Below are positions 42,074 through 50,563 of a stretch of DNA of 64,000 bases, piece after piece. Numbering within the stretch: the stretch's first letter is position 1; each line of letters begins with the position of its first letter. The translations under genes and the position numbers were made by a program. This stretch comes from Lachnospiraceae bacterium (GTDB taxonomy: Bacteria > Bacillota > Clostridia > Lachnospirales > Lachnospiraceae). The stretch is from positions 1 to 64,000 of the forward strand of contig JAFSKG010000024.1 in NCBI GenBank assembly GCA_017449075.1. Reading direction: 5' to 3'. Under the pieces are notes generated by a model. It saw nothing but the letters and a program-made list of their open reading frames with translations. It did no database searches and was not told where the DNA came from.

Positions 42074-43022
42074 TGAACTCCGCCATGTCCTTTTCAAAAA
42101 TTTTCTCTATTGTTTCTATCTTTCCATGGTATAAGCATCCTGCTGCCAATATATGTCCTCCGCCTTCATGGTCTTTCGCAAATTCAGCCACATTTAAAAT
42201 ATCATATTTAGATCTTAGGCTAAACTTATATGTATCTACACCTACAGGATAAGCAAATGCAGCAATCTTTATATTTTCCATTTCTCTTAAATAAACAATT
42301 ATATTATCTATGTCTTTCTTCTTAATATTCAATTCATCTAAGTCACTTTGTGTCAGATACGAAAATGATACTTTACCTTTGCAGATAAGCTTCAATCTAC
42401 CAAAGGCTATTCCCTGAGCCTTTCTTTGGCTAAGTGAATTTTCAAATACTATCGTATCAAGAAGTTTTGTAAAATCAAATCCGTAATCTATAAGTTCAGC
42501 CGCCATGAGGAAAGTTCTACGATTTGTAGAATTATATCTAAATACCCCCGAATCAGTTGCAAGTCCCAAGTATAGACATATGGCAACATTCTCATCTATA
42601 AATGCCTTATCAAAAAATGGATATAACATTTCACATGTTGCGATACTATCCGGATAAACTACGCTAACCTTTGCTGGTATATCATTATTTTCATGATGGT
42701 CGAACACTATAGAATCTTTTGCTTCTTCAAAATATCTTTTAAAATCTTTAAGTCTTTCTACATTTGAACAATCCACAACTATAGCAAGATCAAAAACAGT
42801 CGCATCTTTTAAATCATTGGAAATCTTATCTGCATTTGGAAGTATCAAATACTTTTCTGAAAACTCATCAAGATAAGGTTTCACAACCTTAGTATCGCCA
42901 TACTTGTTTTTTATATAATTGTAAATTGCAAGTGTAGATCCTATGCAATCTCCATCAGGAGTTTGGTGACCTAATATACAAATTGTTTTTGCCTTTTCAA
43001 TTCTCTCATCAAATAATCCCAT
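42048..43022 (-). CDS. nrnA: DHH phosphoesterase NrnA (nanoRNase / pAp phosphatase)
   Basis: 324 residues: LGHQTPDGDCIGSTLA (metal site), VVDCS, VFDHHENND (the DHH motif) and EGGGHILAAG in DHHA1. It degrades very short RNAs and the phosphonucleotide pAp in Bacillus. It is cytosolic and lacks the membrane and PAS regions of GdpP. Gene order nrnA-truB is conserved in Firmicutes. The 3' end overlaps truB. Confidence 0.93.
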   Translation of the reverse strand: MGLFDERIEKAKTICILGHQTPDGDCIGSTLAIYNYIKNKYGDTKVVKPYLDEFSEKYLILPNADKISNDLKDATVFDLAIVVDCSNVERLKDFKRYFEEAKDSIVFDHHENNDIPAKVSVVYPDSIATCEMLYPFFDKAFIDENVAICLYLGLATDSGVFRYNSTNRRTFLMAAELIDYGFDFTKLLDTIVFENSLSQRKAQGIAFGRLKLICKGKVSFSYLTQSDLDELNIKKKDIDNIIVYLREMENIKIAAFAYPVGVDTYKFSLRSKYDILNVAEFAKDHEGGGHILAAGCLYHGKIETIEKIFEKDMAEFIERKESSK

Positions 43023-43031
43023 TTCTAACCT

Positions 43032-44060
43032 CTAATTCATAAGTAGTAGAACCATATAGTCTTCATCAAGATTTCCCTTAACTCTAGATAATGCTATGTC
43101 AGTAATTCTTTTCATCTTATCCTTAAGAGTATCCATATTTACAAATTTGTTGGCATTCATAAGTTTAAGTACCCTCCAAGGCTCCATCCCCATGATATCT
43201 GATATTTCTTTCTGGCCTTTTCCTCTTTGCATCAAGTCTTTACACACAATTAAATTGCTATAATTATATGAAAAAGTAGCAAAAATTCCTCCCACCTTTT
43301 CACCTTCACTCAACAAATCTCCATAAAATTTAAGTGCTTCTTCTTTTTTGTTGGAATTATATAGGTCAATTAGATTATAAATCTTATCATCAATATTTCT
43401 TGTCACTATTTCATCTATATCTTTTTTATCAACCCTCGTTCTGTCCCCTATATATCCTATAAGTTTGTCAGCTTCATTAAACAAGTTATTTAGATTATTG
43501 CCACAGGTTCTTATAAAGTAAGCAACGCAAATTTTATCAATTTCGATTCCCGCCTTCTTAAAATGATTATGCACATACTTATTTAGTCCTTCCTCATCAA
43601 GTTTTTGAGAATTGATAGCTATCCCATTGTCAGAAAAGTATTTTAAAAATAAATTATTTTTGTTATAATTCGTTGCATACTTATCTTCACTTTCAAATTT
43701 CAAAAAAAGCACTATATTTATGTCTTTCGAATTATTAAAAGCCTCAATTATGTCTTTTGCTTCTTTTTCGTCTTTGGTCTTAACAAAGTAATCAATATTA
43801 TCAAATATAATAAGTTTTTTATCACTCATAAAAGGCATATTACCAATGTATTTAACAACATCATTTAAAATGAAATTTTCTTTAGTGTATATCTTAGTGT
43901 TGAGCTTAGTGTCATCTTTAAATGTCTTCAAGATACTCTTTTTCACAGATGTCAAAAAATAGTCTTCATTGCCATATATATAATAAAATGGCAAAAACTC
44001 TTTTGACCTTATACTTGCACTAATCTTTTTAAGTTTTTCTAGCATTTCTTCGCTTTTCAT
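43032..44060 (-). CDS. holA: DNA polymerase III delta subunit HolA
   Basis: 342 residues: PFYYIYGNEDYFLTSVKKSIL at the AAA-like N-terminus, KKLIIFDNIDYF in the Walker B position, and the C-terminal helical collar (YNYSNLIVCKDL, MGMEPWRVLKLM). It opens the beta clamp as part of the clamp loader. No ribosome binding site precedes the ATG; an extended -10 element lies eight bases upstream, so the mRNA is probably leaderless. First gene of the unit that runs to rnpB and beyond. Confidence 0.92.
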   Translation of the reverse strand: MKSEEMLEKLKKISASIRSKEFLPFYYIYGNEDYFLTSVKKSILKTFKDDTKLNTKIYTKENFILNDVVKYIGNMPFMSDKKLIIFDNIDYFVKTKDEKEAKDIIEAFNNSKDINIVLFLKFESEDKYATNYNKNNLFLKYFSDNGIAINSQKLDEEGLNKYVHNHFKKAGIEIDKICVAYFIRTCGNNLNNLFNEADKLIGYIGDRTRVDKKDIDEIVTRNIDDKIYNLIDLYNSNKKEEALKFYGDLLSEGEKVGGIFATFSYNYSNLIVCKDLMQRGKGQKEISDIMGMEPWRVLKLMNANKFVNMDTLKDKMKRITDIALSRVKGNLDEDYMVLLLMN

Positions 44061-44068
44061 AACATTAT

Positions 44069-44077
44069 ATTATAACA
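44069..44077 (-). promoter_or_regulatory. Extended -10 promoter of holA
   Basis: TGTTATAAT on the minus strand, a perfect extended -10, with eight bases between it and the holA ATG at 44060. The -35 region is poor. Confidence 0.6.
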
Positions 44078-44092
44078 TTATTAAATAAATTA

Positions 44093-44101
44093 TGCTATAA
44101 T
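44093..44101 (+). promoter_or_regulatory. Extended -10 promoter of hemW
   Basis: TGCTATAAT on the plus strand, with six bases between it and the hemW ATG at 44108. It faces away from the holA promoter; each -10 lies in the other's -35 region. Confidence 0.6.
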
Positions 44102-44107
44102 ATAAAT

Positions 44108-45265
44108 ATGTCAAATCTTGAGTTATATATTCATATACCTTTTTGTGAGAAAAAGTGCAATTACTGTGACTTTGTATCATTTCATGCAAACTATGATGTA
44201 GTCAACAAATATATTAATAAGCTCCTTAGTGAAATAGAGTCAAAAAAATATCTTGCAAACGACTACCAAATTTGCAGTATCTATATTGGAGGTGGTACGC
44301 CAAGTTTTATTGACTCAAAATATATAAATTTTATAATGGAAAGCATACAAAATAATTATAATGTCGTAAATAATGCCGAAATCAGCATAGAGGTCAATCC
44401 CAATTCTGTTACGGAAGAAAAAATTAAATCATATTTTAATTCTGGAATTAATAGACTCAGTATAGGTCTCCAATCTACCAACGAAGACGAACTTAAGACA
44501 CTAGGAAGAGTTCACACATATAACGATTTCTTAAATGCCTATAATTTAGCAGTCCACAGTGGTTTCAAAAACATTAATGTAGATTTGATAAATGGTATAC
44601 CAGGACAAACGCCAGAATCATACAAAAAAACTCTAAAACTAGTCTTGATGCTAAATATAAAACATATATCTATATATAACCTTATAATCGAAGACGGCAC
44701 GCCATTCAAAACTATGCTCGCCAACAACGAAATTCAACTTCCACTTGAAAACGACATACTCTTAATGGATAAAATAACTAAAGAACTTACAGAATACTAT
44801 AGACTAAATAGATATGAAATTAGCAATTATGCAAAGTCGGGATTTGAATGTAGACATAATCTCGGATATTGGAGTGATGTACCCTACATCGGATTTGGTC
44901 TCAATTCCTCTTCTTATATAAATAATACAAGATTTAAAAACAAAACTAATTTTAACGACTACATGTCTCTTGATTACACAGGCTATATGATTTCAACTAA
45001 TCAAAATTCATATTACGATGATGTTAAGATAATTGATACCAAAGATCACATCAATGAGTATGTAATGCTCGGTTTCAGGAAAACTTCTGGTATAAATGTG
45101 GATAATTTCTACAACACATTTAATCAAAAATTTGACGATTTATTTGGCACTGCACTTAAGATATACCAAGGCATGGGCATGATAAATAAAGTAAACGATA
45201 ATTACTTTATGACTGAAAATGGTCTTAATATATCAAACTCCATATTAAGCGATTTACTATTATAA
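44108..45265 (+). CDS. hemW: Radical SAM heme chaperone HemW-like protein
   Basis: 385 residues similar to coproporphyrinogen oxidase HemN but with the HemW cluster motif: PFCEKKCNYCDF ends in Phe rather than a fourth Cys. YIGGGTPSF, EVNPNSVT, LSIGLQSTNEDELKTLGRVH and DLINGIPGQT follow, and the C-terminal HemN-like domain has YEISNYAKSGFECRHN. HemW inserts or transfers heme and does not oxidise coproporphyrinogen. The predicted message is leaderless. Divergent from holA. Confidence 0.9.
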   Translation: MSNLELYIHIPFCEKKCNYCDFVSFHANYDVVNKYINKLLSEIESKKYLANDYQICSIYIGGGTPSFIDSKYINFIMESIQNNYNVVNNAEISIEVNPNSVTEEKIKSYFNSGINRLSIGLQSTNEDELKTLGRVHTYNDFLNAYNLAVHSGFKNINVDLINGIPGQTPESYKKTLKLVLMLNIKHISIYNLIIEDGTPFKTMLANNEIQLPLENDILLMDKITKELTEYYRLNRYEISNYAKSGFECRHNLGYWSDVPYIGFGLNSSSYINNTRFKNKTNFNDYMSLDYTGYMISTNQNSYYDDVKIIDTKDHINEYVMLGFRKTSGINVDNFYNTFNQKFDDLFGTALKIYQGMGMINKVNDNYFMTENGLNISNSILSDLLL

Positions 45266-45266
45266 T

Positions 45267-45294
45267 AAAAAATCCCGATTTCTCGGGATTTTTT
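45267..45294. terminator. Bidirectional terminator between hemW and the PTS operon
   Basis: A 12-bp stem (45267-45278 with 45283-45294) with a TTTC loop and A/T flanks, shared by the two converging units. Confidence 0.9.
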
Positions 45295-45312
45295 TGTATT
45301 GAATCAATACCA

Positions 45313-45747
45313 TTAAATTTCAAATATTTTTTGAACATCTTCCACAGAATTTACTTTTTTCAAATTCTCAATTGTATCGCCTTTCATCAATATAGTGGCA
45401 ATTTTTTGCATTAGGTCAATATGAGAATTGCTATCTTTTGCAGCCAAACACATGATTACATATACGGGGTCATTGATAGAGTTAAAACATACCGGCTCTT
45501 TCAATGTAATAATAGATACATCATCTTTTAAAACATCTTCACTTGGTCTTGCATGTGCTAATGCAAACCCTGGTGCCATAACTATATAAGGTCCCAACTC
45601 TTTTATTGCGTCTATCATACTCTGTATGTAATTTTCTTTAATGCTATTTGTGTCTACAAGTATTTGTCCAACCTTTTTTATAGCGTCTTCATAGTCGCTA
45701 ACACTAACTTTAATCTTAATATGATCTTTTTCAAATAAACTATTCAT
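45313..45747 (-). CDS. ulaC: PTS EIIA component, ascorbate/mannitol type
   Basis: 144 residues of the PtsN/UlaC fold. The phosphorylated His is in GFALAHARPSEDV, with the preceding GPYIVMAPG typical of UlaC. It takes phosphate from HPr and passes it to EIIB. Last gene of the PTS operon, two bases after EIIB. The sugar is inferred from the EIIC family only; other sugar acids or pentitols are possible, so the symbol is provisional. Confidence 0.85.
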   Translation of the reverse strand: MNSLFEKDHIKIKVSVSDYEDAIKKVGQILVDTNSIKENYIQSMIDAIKELGPYIVMAPGFALAHARPSEDVLKDDVSIITLKEPVCFNSINDPVYVIMCLAAKDSNSHIDLMQKIATILMKGDTIENLKKVNSVEDVQKIFEI

Positions 45748-45748
45748 A

Positions 45749-46024
45749 TTATTCTTCTATTGCTTTTTTTATTTTTTCAAGTATTTCGTCTTTTGACATG
45801 ATGTTATTGATGCCTATTACTTTGCCACCCTTGTTTTCAGCATTTCTAACAAGGTCATGTGTACACACGAATATGTCTGCTGCACCGTCTAATACATCAT
45901 CTATGGTTGAATGTTCTACAGTATATTCCGAATTATTTAATTTTTGAAGTGCTTCCTTAATGTTCATTTCAAGCATAAAAGAACTGCCTAATCCTGAACC
46001 ACAAAAACATAATATTTTTTTCAT
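45749..46024 (-). CDS. ulaB: PTS EIIB component, ascorbate (lactose/galactitol-like) type
   Basis: 91 residues with the phosphocysteine P-loop at the N-terminus: ILCFCGSGLGSSFML, where Cys8 precedes the GSGLGSS loop. DIFVCTHDL and VIGINNIM follow as in UlaB. It carries phosphate from EIIA to the incoming sugar. Its length equals that of a stand-alone EIIB. Placed between EIIC and EIIA. Confidence 0.87.
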   Translation of the reverse strand: MKKILCFCGSGLGSSFMLEMNIKEALQKLNNSEYTVEHSTIDDVLDGAADIFVCTHDLVRNAENKGGKVIGINNIMSKDEILEKIKKAIEE

Positions 46025-46035
46025 ATTTTTTTCTC

Positions 46036-47412
46036 TTATTTTTGTTTTTTGCTAAATAATAATCCGCACAATATAGGAAGTACATATAATACTACACATA
46101 TAATGCTTATTAATGTAGCAGCTTTCATTTTAGCAAGATTTCCAAATATTATTCCTACCAAAGTAAAATCTGTATCAGCAAATGTTGTTCCTCTAAATCC
46201 TAAATCTGCAAGTATTGGGAATAATCCTGCTGCAAGGAAAGTAGCAACTACACCATGTACAAATGACCCAAATATGCAACCTTTAAGTCCACCATTAGCA
46301 TTTCCTGCTACACCAGCAGTACCTCCACAGAAGAAGTGAAGAACAACACCTGGTAAAATTATAGGTAATGCATTTACTCCCTTAGATGCAAATGCTAATA
46401 CAAGCATAGCTAATATACCACCAACAAATGAGCTTAGAAATCCTATAAGCACTGCATTTGGTGCAAATGGGAATACTATAGGACAATCAAGTGCTGGAAT
46501 TGCATTTGGAACAACTTTTTCAGAAATTCCCTTAAATGCAGGTACGATTTCATTGATAAGCATTCTAACACCTGCAAGAACAATATATATACCAGCAGAG
46601 AATTTAATAGATTGAAGTATAGAGTATACTACAAAATTATTATCTCCGAAAATTGGTGCAGCTTCAGTAGGCACTTTTACCTCAGCTATAGTAGCAATTA
46701 CTATATAGCAAAGGAACATAGCTATTGATATAGATACTGTATTTTCACGCAAGAAAGATAAACCTTGTGAAAACTTAATATCTTCTGTACTTACCTTCTT
46801 CTTATCATTAGCAAAAAGTTTTCCTATTTGAGCAGAAAGCCAATAACAACCACTTCCAAAATGACCTATAGCCAAATTGTTTTCACCTGTAATTTTTTTC
46901 ATAGTTGGTTGCATAATAGCTGGGAAGAAAACCATGAGGAATGCCATAAGAAGTGATCCAGATACTACTAATTGTGCTCCTTGCATACCAGCAATAGAGA
47001 ATAAGATAGCTACAAGACAAGACATATATAAAGTATGGTGTCCTGTCAAAAAGATGAACTTCAAATTAGAAAGTCTTGCAAGAATGATATTAAATACCAT
47101 CGCAAGGGCGAAAATTGAAGCTGTGTTAAACGCATATTGGTTAAGTGCAAGAGCAGTAATAGCCTCGTTGTTTGGTACAACACCTTCTACATGGAAAGCA
47201 ACTTGGAATAAATCACCAAAAGGAATAATTGCTTGTTGAACTACATCAGCACCGGCTCCAAGAATTACGAAGCCAAGTATGGTCTTAATAGTTCCCTTGA
47301 TACAATTTTGTGGACTCTCTTTTTGGATAATTAGACCTATGAGGGCCAGTATACCCACGAAAATTGATGGTGTTGACAAAATTGATTGAATGAATTTCAA
47401 AACTTGTAGCAT
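46036..47412 (-). CDS. ulaA: PTS EIIC permease, UlaA (ascorbate) family
   Basis: 458 residues with about eleven transmembrane helices. SPQNCIKGTIKTILGFVILGAGADVV, LTGHHTLYMSC, GHFGSGCYWLSAQIGKL and FCGGTAGVAGNANGG are typical of the UlaA/SgaT family, which carries L-ascorbate in enteric bacteria. Whether this one carries ascorbate or a related acid is not decided by sequence. The gene follows ptsI and comes before its own EIIB and EIIA. Confidence 0.9.
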   Translation of the reverse strand: MLQVLKFIQSILSTPSIFVGILALIGLIIQKESPQNCIKGTIKTILGFVILGAGADVVQQAIIPFGDLFQVAFHVEGVVPNNEAITALALNQYAFNTASIFALAMVFNIILARLSNLKFIFLTGHHTLYMSCLVAILFSIAGMQGAQLVVSGSLLMAFLMVFFPAIMQPTMKKITGENNLAIGHFGSGCYWLSAQIGKLFANDKKKVSTEDIKFSQGLSFLRENTVSISIAMFLCYIVIATIAEVKVPTEAAPIFGDNNFVVYSILQSIKFSAGIYIVLAGVRMLINEIVPAFKGISEKVVPNAIPALDCPIVFPFAPNAVLIGFLSSFVGGILAMLVLAFASKGVNALPIILPGVVLHFFCGGTAGVAGNANGGLKGCIFGSFVHGVVATFLAAGLFPILADLGFRGTTFADTDFTLVGIIFGNLAKMKAATLISIICVVLYVLPILCGLLFSKKQK

Positions 47413-47438
47413 AAAGACCTCCTAAAAATATATTTTAT

Positions 47439-49142
47439 TTATTTTTTATATTCTTGTAAGAGTTTAATTATTTCCGCTTTAGTCGATAATTTTAATACTT
47501 TATCAGCTAATTCATCAGCTTCTTTTTTTGTCCATTTTGATATTACAGATTTTGTTTCTAATGCAAGAGACGGACTTACACTATATTCTTCTAGCCCAAA
47601 TGATATAAGAAGCGGAATCATTAATTCATCCGCAGCTGCTTCACCACACATTCCGACTTCAATTCCTTGTTTTTTAGCACAATCAATAATATTTTTTATA
47701 GATCGTATAACTGATGGTTCAAACGCAGAGTATAGATATGTCACATTTTGATTTCCTCTATCTACGCTCATTGTATACTGTGTCAAATCATTCGTGCCTA
47801 TAGAAAAAAAGTTTGCCTCTTTTGCCAATATATCAGCTATAAGTGATGCCGATGCTGTCTCAATCATGCATCCAACTTCAATTTTTTTATCAAATTCTAT
47901 ACCCTCTGCTTTCAATTGCTGCTTGCAGTCTTCAACTATTTTTCGTACTGCTCTTATTTCATCAACGCATGTTACAAGAGGTATCATAATTTTAACCTTA
48001 CCAAATGCGCTTGCACGCAAAATGCTTCTTATCTGTATCTTGAAAATATCGATATTCCCAAGACAATATCGAATTCCTCTGTAACCAAGAAAAGGATTAC
48101 ATTCTTTTTTTAGCCCCAAATATGGGATATCCTTATCGCCACCAATATCAAGTGTGCGAATAATGATAGTCTTATCACTTAATAAGTCTACGGCTTCTTT
48201 ATATGAATTATATTGTTCCGTTTCTGAAGGAAGATGATTAGAGTCCATAAATAAAAACTCTGTTCTAAATAATCCTATTCCTTCTCCACCACTCTCTATA
48301 ACAGTCTTGGCTTCTTTTGGTGTCCCAATATTACAATACAATTTTAATTTTATGTTATCTTTTGTATGAGTTTCGACACCAACTAATTCCTTTAGCTCAA
48401 TTTTCTTTTTAATATATTCTTCTCTTTTTAATTTATACTTAGATAGCAATTCTTCTTCAGGCCTAATATAGACAACACCGTCATTTCCGTCAACTATTGC
48501 TACATCCCCATCTTTAACTTGTTTTGTTATACCAGCAACTGACAAAACAGTTGGTATTTCAATAGTTCTTAAAAGTATAGCAGCGTGAGAAGTAGTCCCA
48601 CCTATCTCGGTTATAACTCCAGCTACATTATCTTTTACTATTTGTGATATCATGGAAGGCGTAATGTCTTTTGTGATAAGAATAGTTCCAGATTCCAATT
48701 GACTAAGATTTACATTTTCCACGCCTAATAAGATTTTAATTAAGCTAGTTTTTATATCTGATATATCAAGAGACCTCTGTCTCATCAATTCATCTTCCAT
48801 CTGTGAAAATATATTTATAAACATATCGCACACAGTGTCTACGGCAGTCTCAGCACATTGACCACCTTCAATGATTTCCATCATTTTAGAATTCATTGCA
48901 GGATCAGATATCATAGCAATATGACCTTCTAATATATTAGCTTCTTTCTCACCAATATTTTTTCTAATACTTTCAGCTGATTCAGCAGTATCTTTTTTAA
49001 ACTTGTTTAAAGCATTTTCAAATCTCAATTTTTCTTTTTCTACATCGTCAATATGCTTTGGCACAAATTTTAATTCGCATTCTTCTATTAATTTAATTTT
49101 TCCTATGCCTATGCCCTTTGATGCAGCTATTCCTTCAAACAT
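47439..49142 (-). CDS. ptsI: PTS Enzyme I (phosphoenolpyruvate-protein phosphotransferase)
   Basis: 567 residues. The active His is in EIGGTTSHAAILLR; the PEP-binding barrel has GIGLFRTEFLFM, RTLDIGGDKDIPYLG, NPFLGYRG, MIETASA and the catalytic Cys in VGMCGEAA. It starts the phosphate relay from PEP to HPr. AGAGGTT precedes the ATG. Found here between HPr and an ascorbate-type permease, which ties general PTS expression to one sugar system. Confidence 0.96.
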   Translation of the reverse strand: MFEGIAASKGIGIGKIKLIEECELKFVPKHIDDVEKEKLRFENALNKFKKDTAESAESIRKNIGEKEANILEGHIAMISDPAMNSKMMEIIEGGQCAETAVDTVCDMFINIFSQMEDELMRQRSLDISDIKTSLIKILLGVENVNLSQLESGTILITKDITPSMISQIVKDNVAGVITEIGGTTSHAAILLRTIEIPTVLSVAGITKQVKDGDVAIVDGNDGVVYIRPEEELLSKYKLKREEYIKKKIELKELVGVETHTKDNIKLKLYCNIGTPKEAKTVIESGGEGIGLFRTEFLFMDSNHLPSETEQYNSYKEAVDLLSDKTIIIRTLDIGGDKDIPYLGLKKECNPFLGYRGIRYCLGNIDIFKIQIRSILRASAFGKVKIMIPLVTCVDEIRAVRKIVEDCKQQLKAEGIEFDKKIEVGCMIETASASLIADILAKEANFFSIGTNDLTQYTMSVDRGNQNVTYLYSAFEPSVIRSIKNIIDCAKKQGIEVGMCGEAAADELMIPLLISFGLEEYSVSPSLALETKSVISKWTKKEADELADKVLKLSTKAEIIKLLQEYKK

Positions 49143-49168
49143 GTTTAACCTCTCAGATTTAATTAAAA

Positions 49169-49432
49169 CTAACCTTCAAGACCATTCTCAAATAATTCTA
49201 TTGCTTTGTTTAGCACATCTTGTTCGTCACTTCCCTCAGCGACAATCTCGATTTCATCTCCGCATTTAATGCATGCAGTCATCAACATCATGACACTTTT
49301 TGCATCATATGATTTACCATTATGTTTCACCTGAACATTTGATTTAAAACCAGCCATCGCTTGTGAAAATAAAGTAGCTGGTCTCATGTGTAAACCTTGT
49401 TCATCAGTTATTTTAATTACTTTTGATACCAT
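49169..49432 (-). CDS. ptsH: Phosphocarrier protein HPr
   Basis: 87 residues: His15-type site in EQGLHMRPATLFSQ (Met replaces the usual Ala after His) and the regulatory Ser in DAKSVMMLM, matching the HPr kinase site of Gram-positives. I start at the ATG at 49432, eight bases after AAGGGA; the longer frame to 49489 overlaps the promoter. The conserved Ser implies HPr(Ser-P)/CcpA-type carbon control. First gene of the operon. Confidence 0.95.
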   Translation of the reverse strand: MVSKVIKITDEQGLHMRPATLFSQAMAGFKSNVQVKHNGKSYDAKSVMMLMTACIKCGDEIEIVAEGSDEQDVLNKAIELFENGLEG

Positions 49433-49460
49433 CTTTTTTCCCTTATTTTTTTCATTTAAT

Positions 49461-49489
49461 ATTATATCGTTTTTAACGAATAAAAACAA
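49461..49489 (-). promoter_or_regulatory. Promoter of the ptsH-ptsI-ulaABC operon
   Basis: TTGTTT (49484-49489), a 17-bp spacer and TATAAT (49461-49466) on the minus strand, giving a leader of about 22 bases with AAGGGA. The -35 is imperfect, as in activated promoters. Confidence 0.75.
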
Positions 49490-49492
49490 TGA

Positions 49493-49531
49493 TTTTATGC
49501 ATTTTTATGCATATTTTTTCAGTATATGCAT
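49493..49531. repeat. Phased TTTTATGCAT repeats upstream of the PTS promoter
   Basis: Two perfect tandem 10-bp units (49493-49502 and 49503-49512) and a third ATGCAT at 49526-49531. The palindromic ATGCAT cores are spaced 10 and 19 bp apart, so they lie on the same DNA face. The nearest begins four bases upstream of the -35. This looks like a regulator-binding array. Confidence 0.6.
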
Positions 49532-49534
49532 GGA

Positions 49535-50563
49535 TTATGCTAAATATATCGCCTTATTACTTTTCTCTATTACCTCCCCAATAATTTCACTTCTAATTTC
49601 AAGTTTTGCTAATTCACTCATTGCTTTATCAGCATCCTCTGAACTTATTGAGCATAGTAGTCCTCCACTGGTCTGTGGGTCATATCCAACTTGTTTTATC
49701 CATTCAGGTGTATTTCCAAAATCAATTTTATCCTTTATAGCATCTTCATTTCTTATAGCGCCACCCGTATAGTAATCATCTTCAGCATACTTTTTTACAT
49801 TGGCATTCACAGTCGGTATCTTATCTATATATAGTTTTGCTGACTGCTTACCATCGAGCATCTCATTTAAGTGATTGAAAAGTCCAAAGCCAGTAACATC
49901 AGTCAGTGCACTTACATTATACTTAAATAATATTTCAGCAGCGTATTTATTTAAAGTGGTCATCGACTTTACAGCTGCATCAAAATCTTCTTTTGTGTCA
50001 ACTTCACATTGATGTGCAGTTAAAAGTATTCCAACACCAAGTGGTTTTGTAAGTATAATTTTATCTCCTGCTTTTACTCCATTATTCGTTAAAATTTTTT
50101 TAGTATCAACTATCCCCGTCACAGATAATCCGTACTTCGGTGTCTCATCAACTATTGTATGTCCACCGCATAGAGTACATCCTGCCTCTATAACCTTCTC
50201 AGCACCACCCTTAAGCACCTTTCCTATCGTCTCAGGATTCATGCCATCAGGAAATGCTGCAATGTTAAGTGCCATTACAGGTTTTCCTCCCATAGCCCAG
50301 ACATCTGAAAGTGAGTTAGTTGCTGCAATCTGTCCAAACAAATATGGATCTTCAACCATTGATGGGAAGAAATCGAGAGTCTCTATAATAGATACCTCAT
50401 CATTTATCTTGTATACAGCTGCATCATCTTTAGACTCATATCCAACTATTAAATTATCATCTTTAATCCCTTTAGGTAGAGATTTAAGAACCTCCTCCAA
50501 AGTCTTTGGAGCCATTTTGGCAGCTCAGCCACCGCTGCAACTAAATTTTATTTCTTCTGCCAT
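49535..50563 (-). CDS. selD: Selenide, water dikinase SelD, itself a selenoprotein
   Basis: Makes selenophosphate for selenocysteine and selenouridine. An open frame from 50515 (326 residues) contains DDAAVYKI, ATNSLSDVWAMGGKPV, LCGGHTIVDE and DPQTSGGLL, but lacks the catalytic N-terminus. Upstream in the same frame is an ATG at 50563 with AAGGAGG seven bases before it, and codon 13 is TGA (50525-50527) in the context CSGG-U-AAK. This is where other SelD proteins have the catalytic Cys or Sec followed by Lys. Read through as selenocysteine, the protein has 342 residues. The start overlaps the DUF6273 gene by 16 bases. Last gene of its run. Confidence 0.92.
50495..50527 (-). promoter_or_regulatory. 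UGA codon and candidate bacterial SECIS hairpin in selD
   Basis: The in-frame TGA (50525-50527) is followed 13 bases later by a 7-bp stem, CTCCAAA with TTTGGAG (50505-50511 and 50495-50501), and the loop GAC. The loop starts 20 bases after the UGA and begins with G, as described for bacterial SECIS elements bound by SelB. Confidence 0.7.

Noticed and set aside
49433..49489. A 19-residue N-terminal extension of HPr
   Set aside because: The extension would overlap the -35 and -10 elements and precede the ribosome binding site of the inner ATG.
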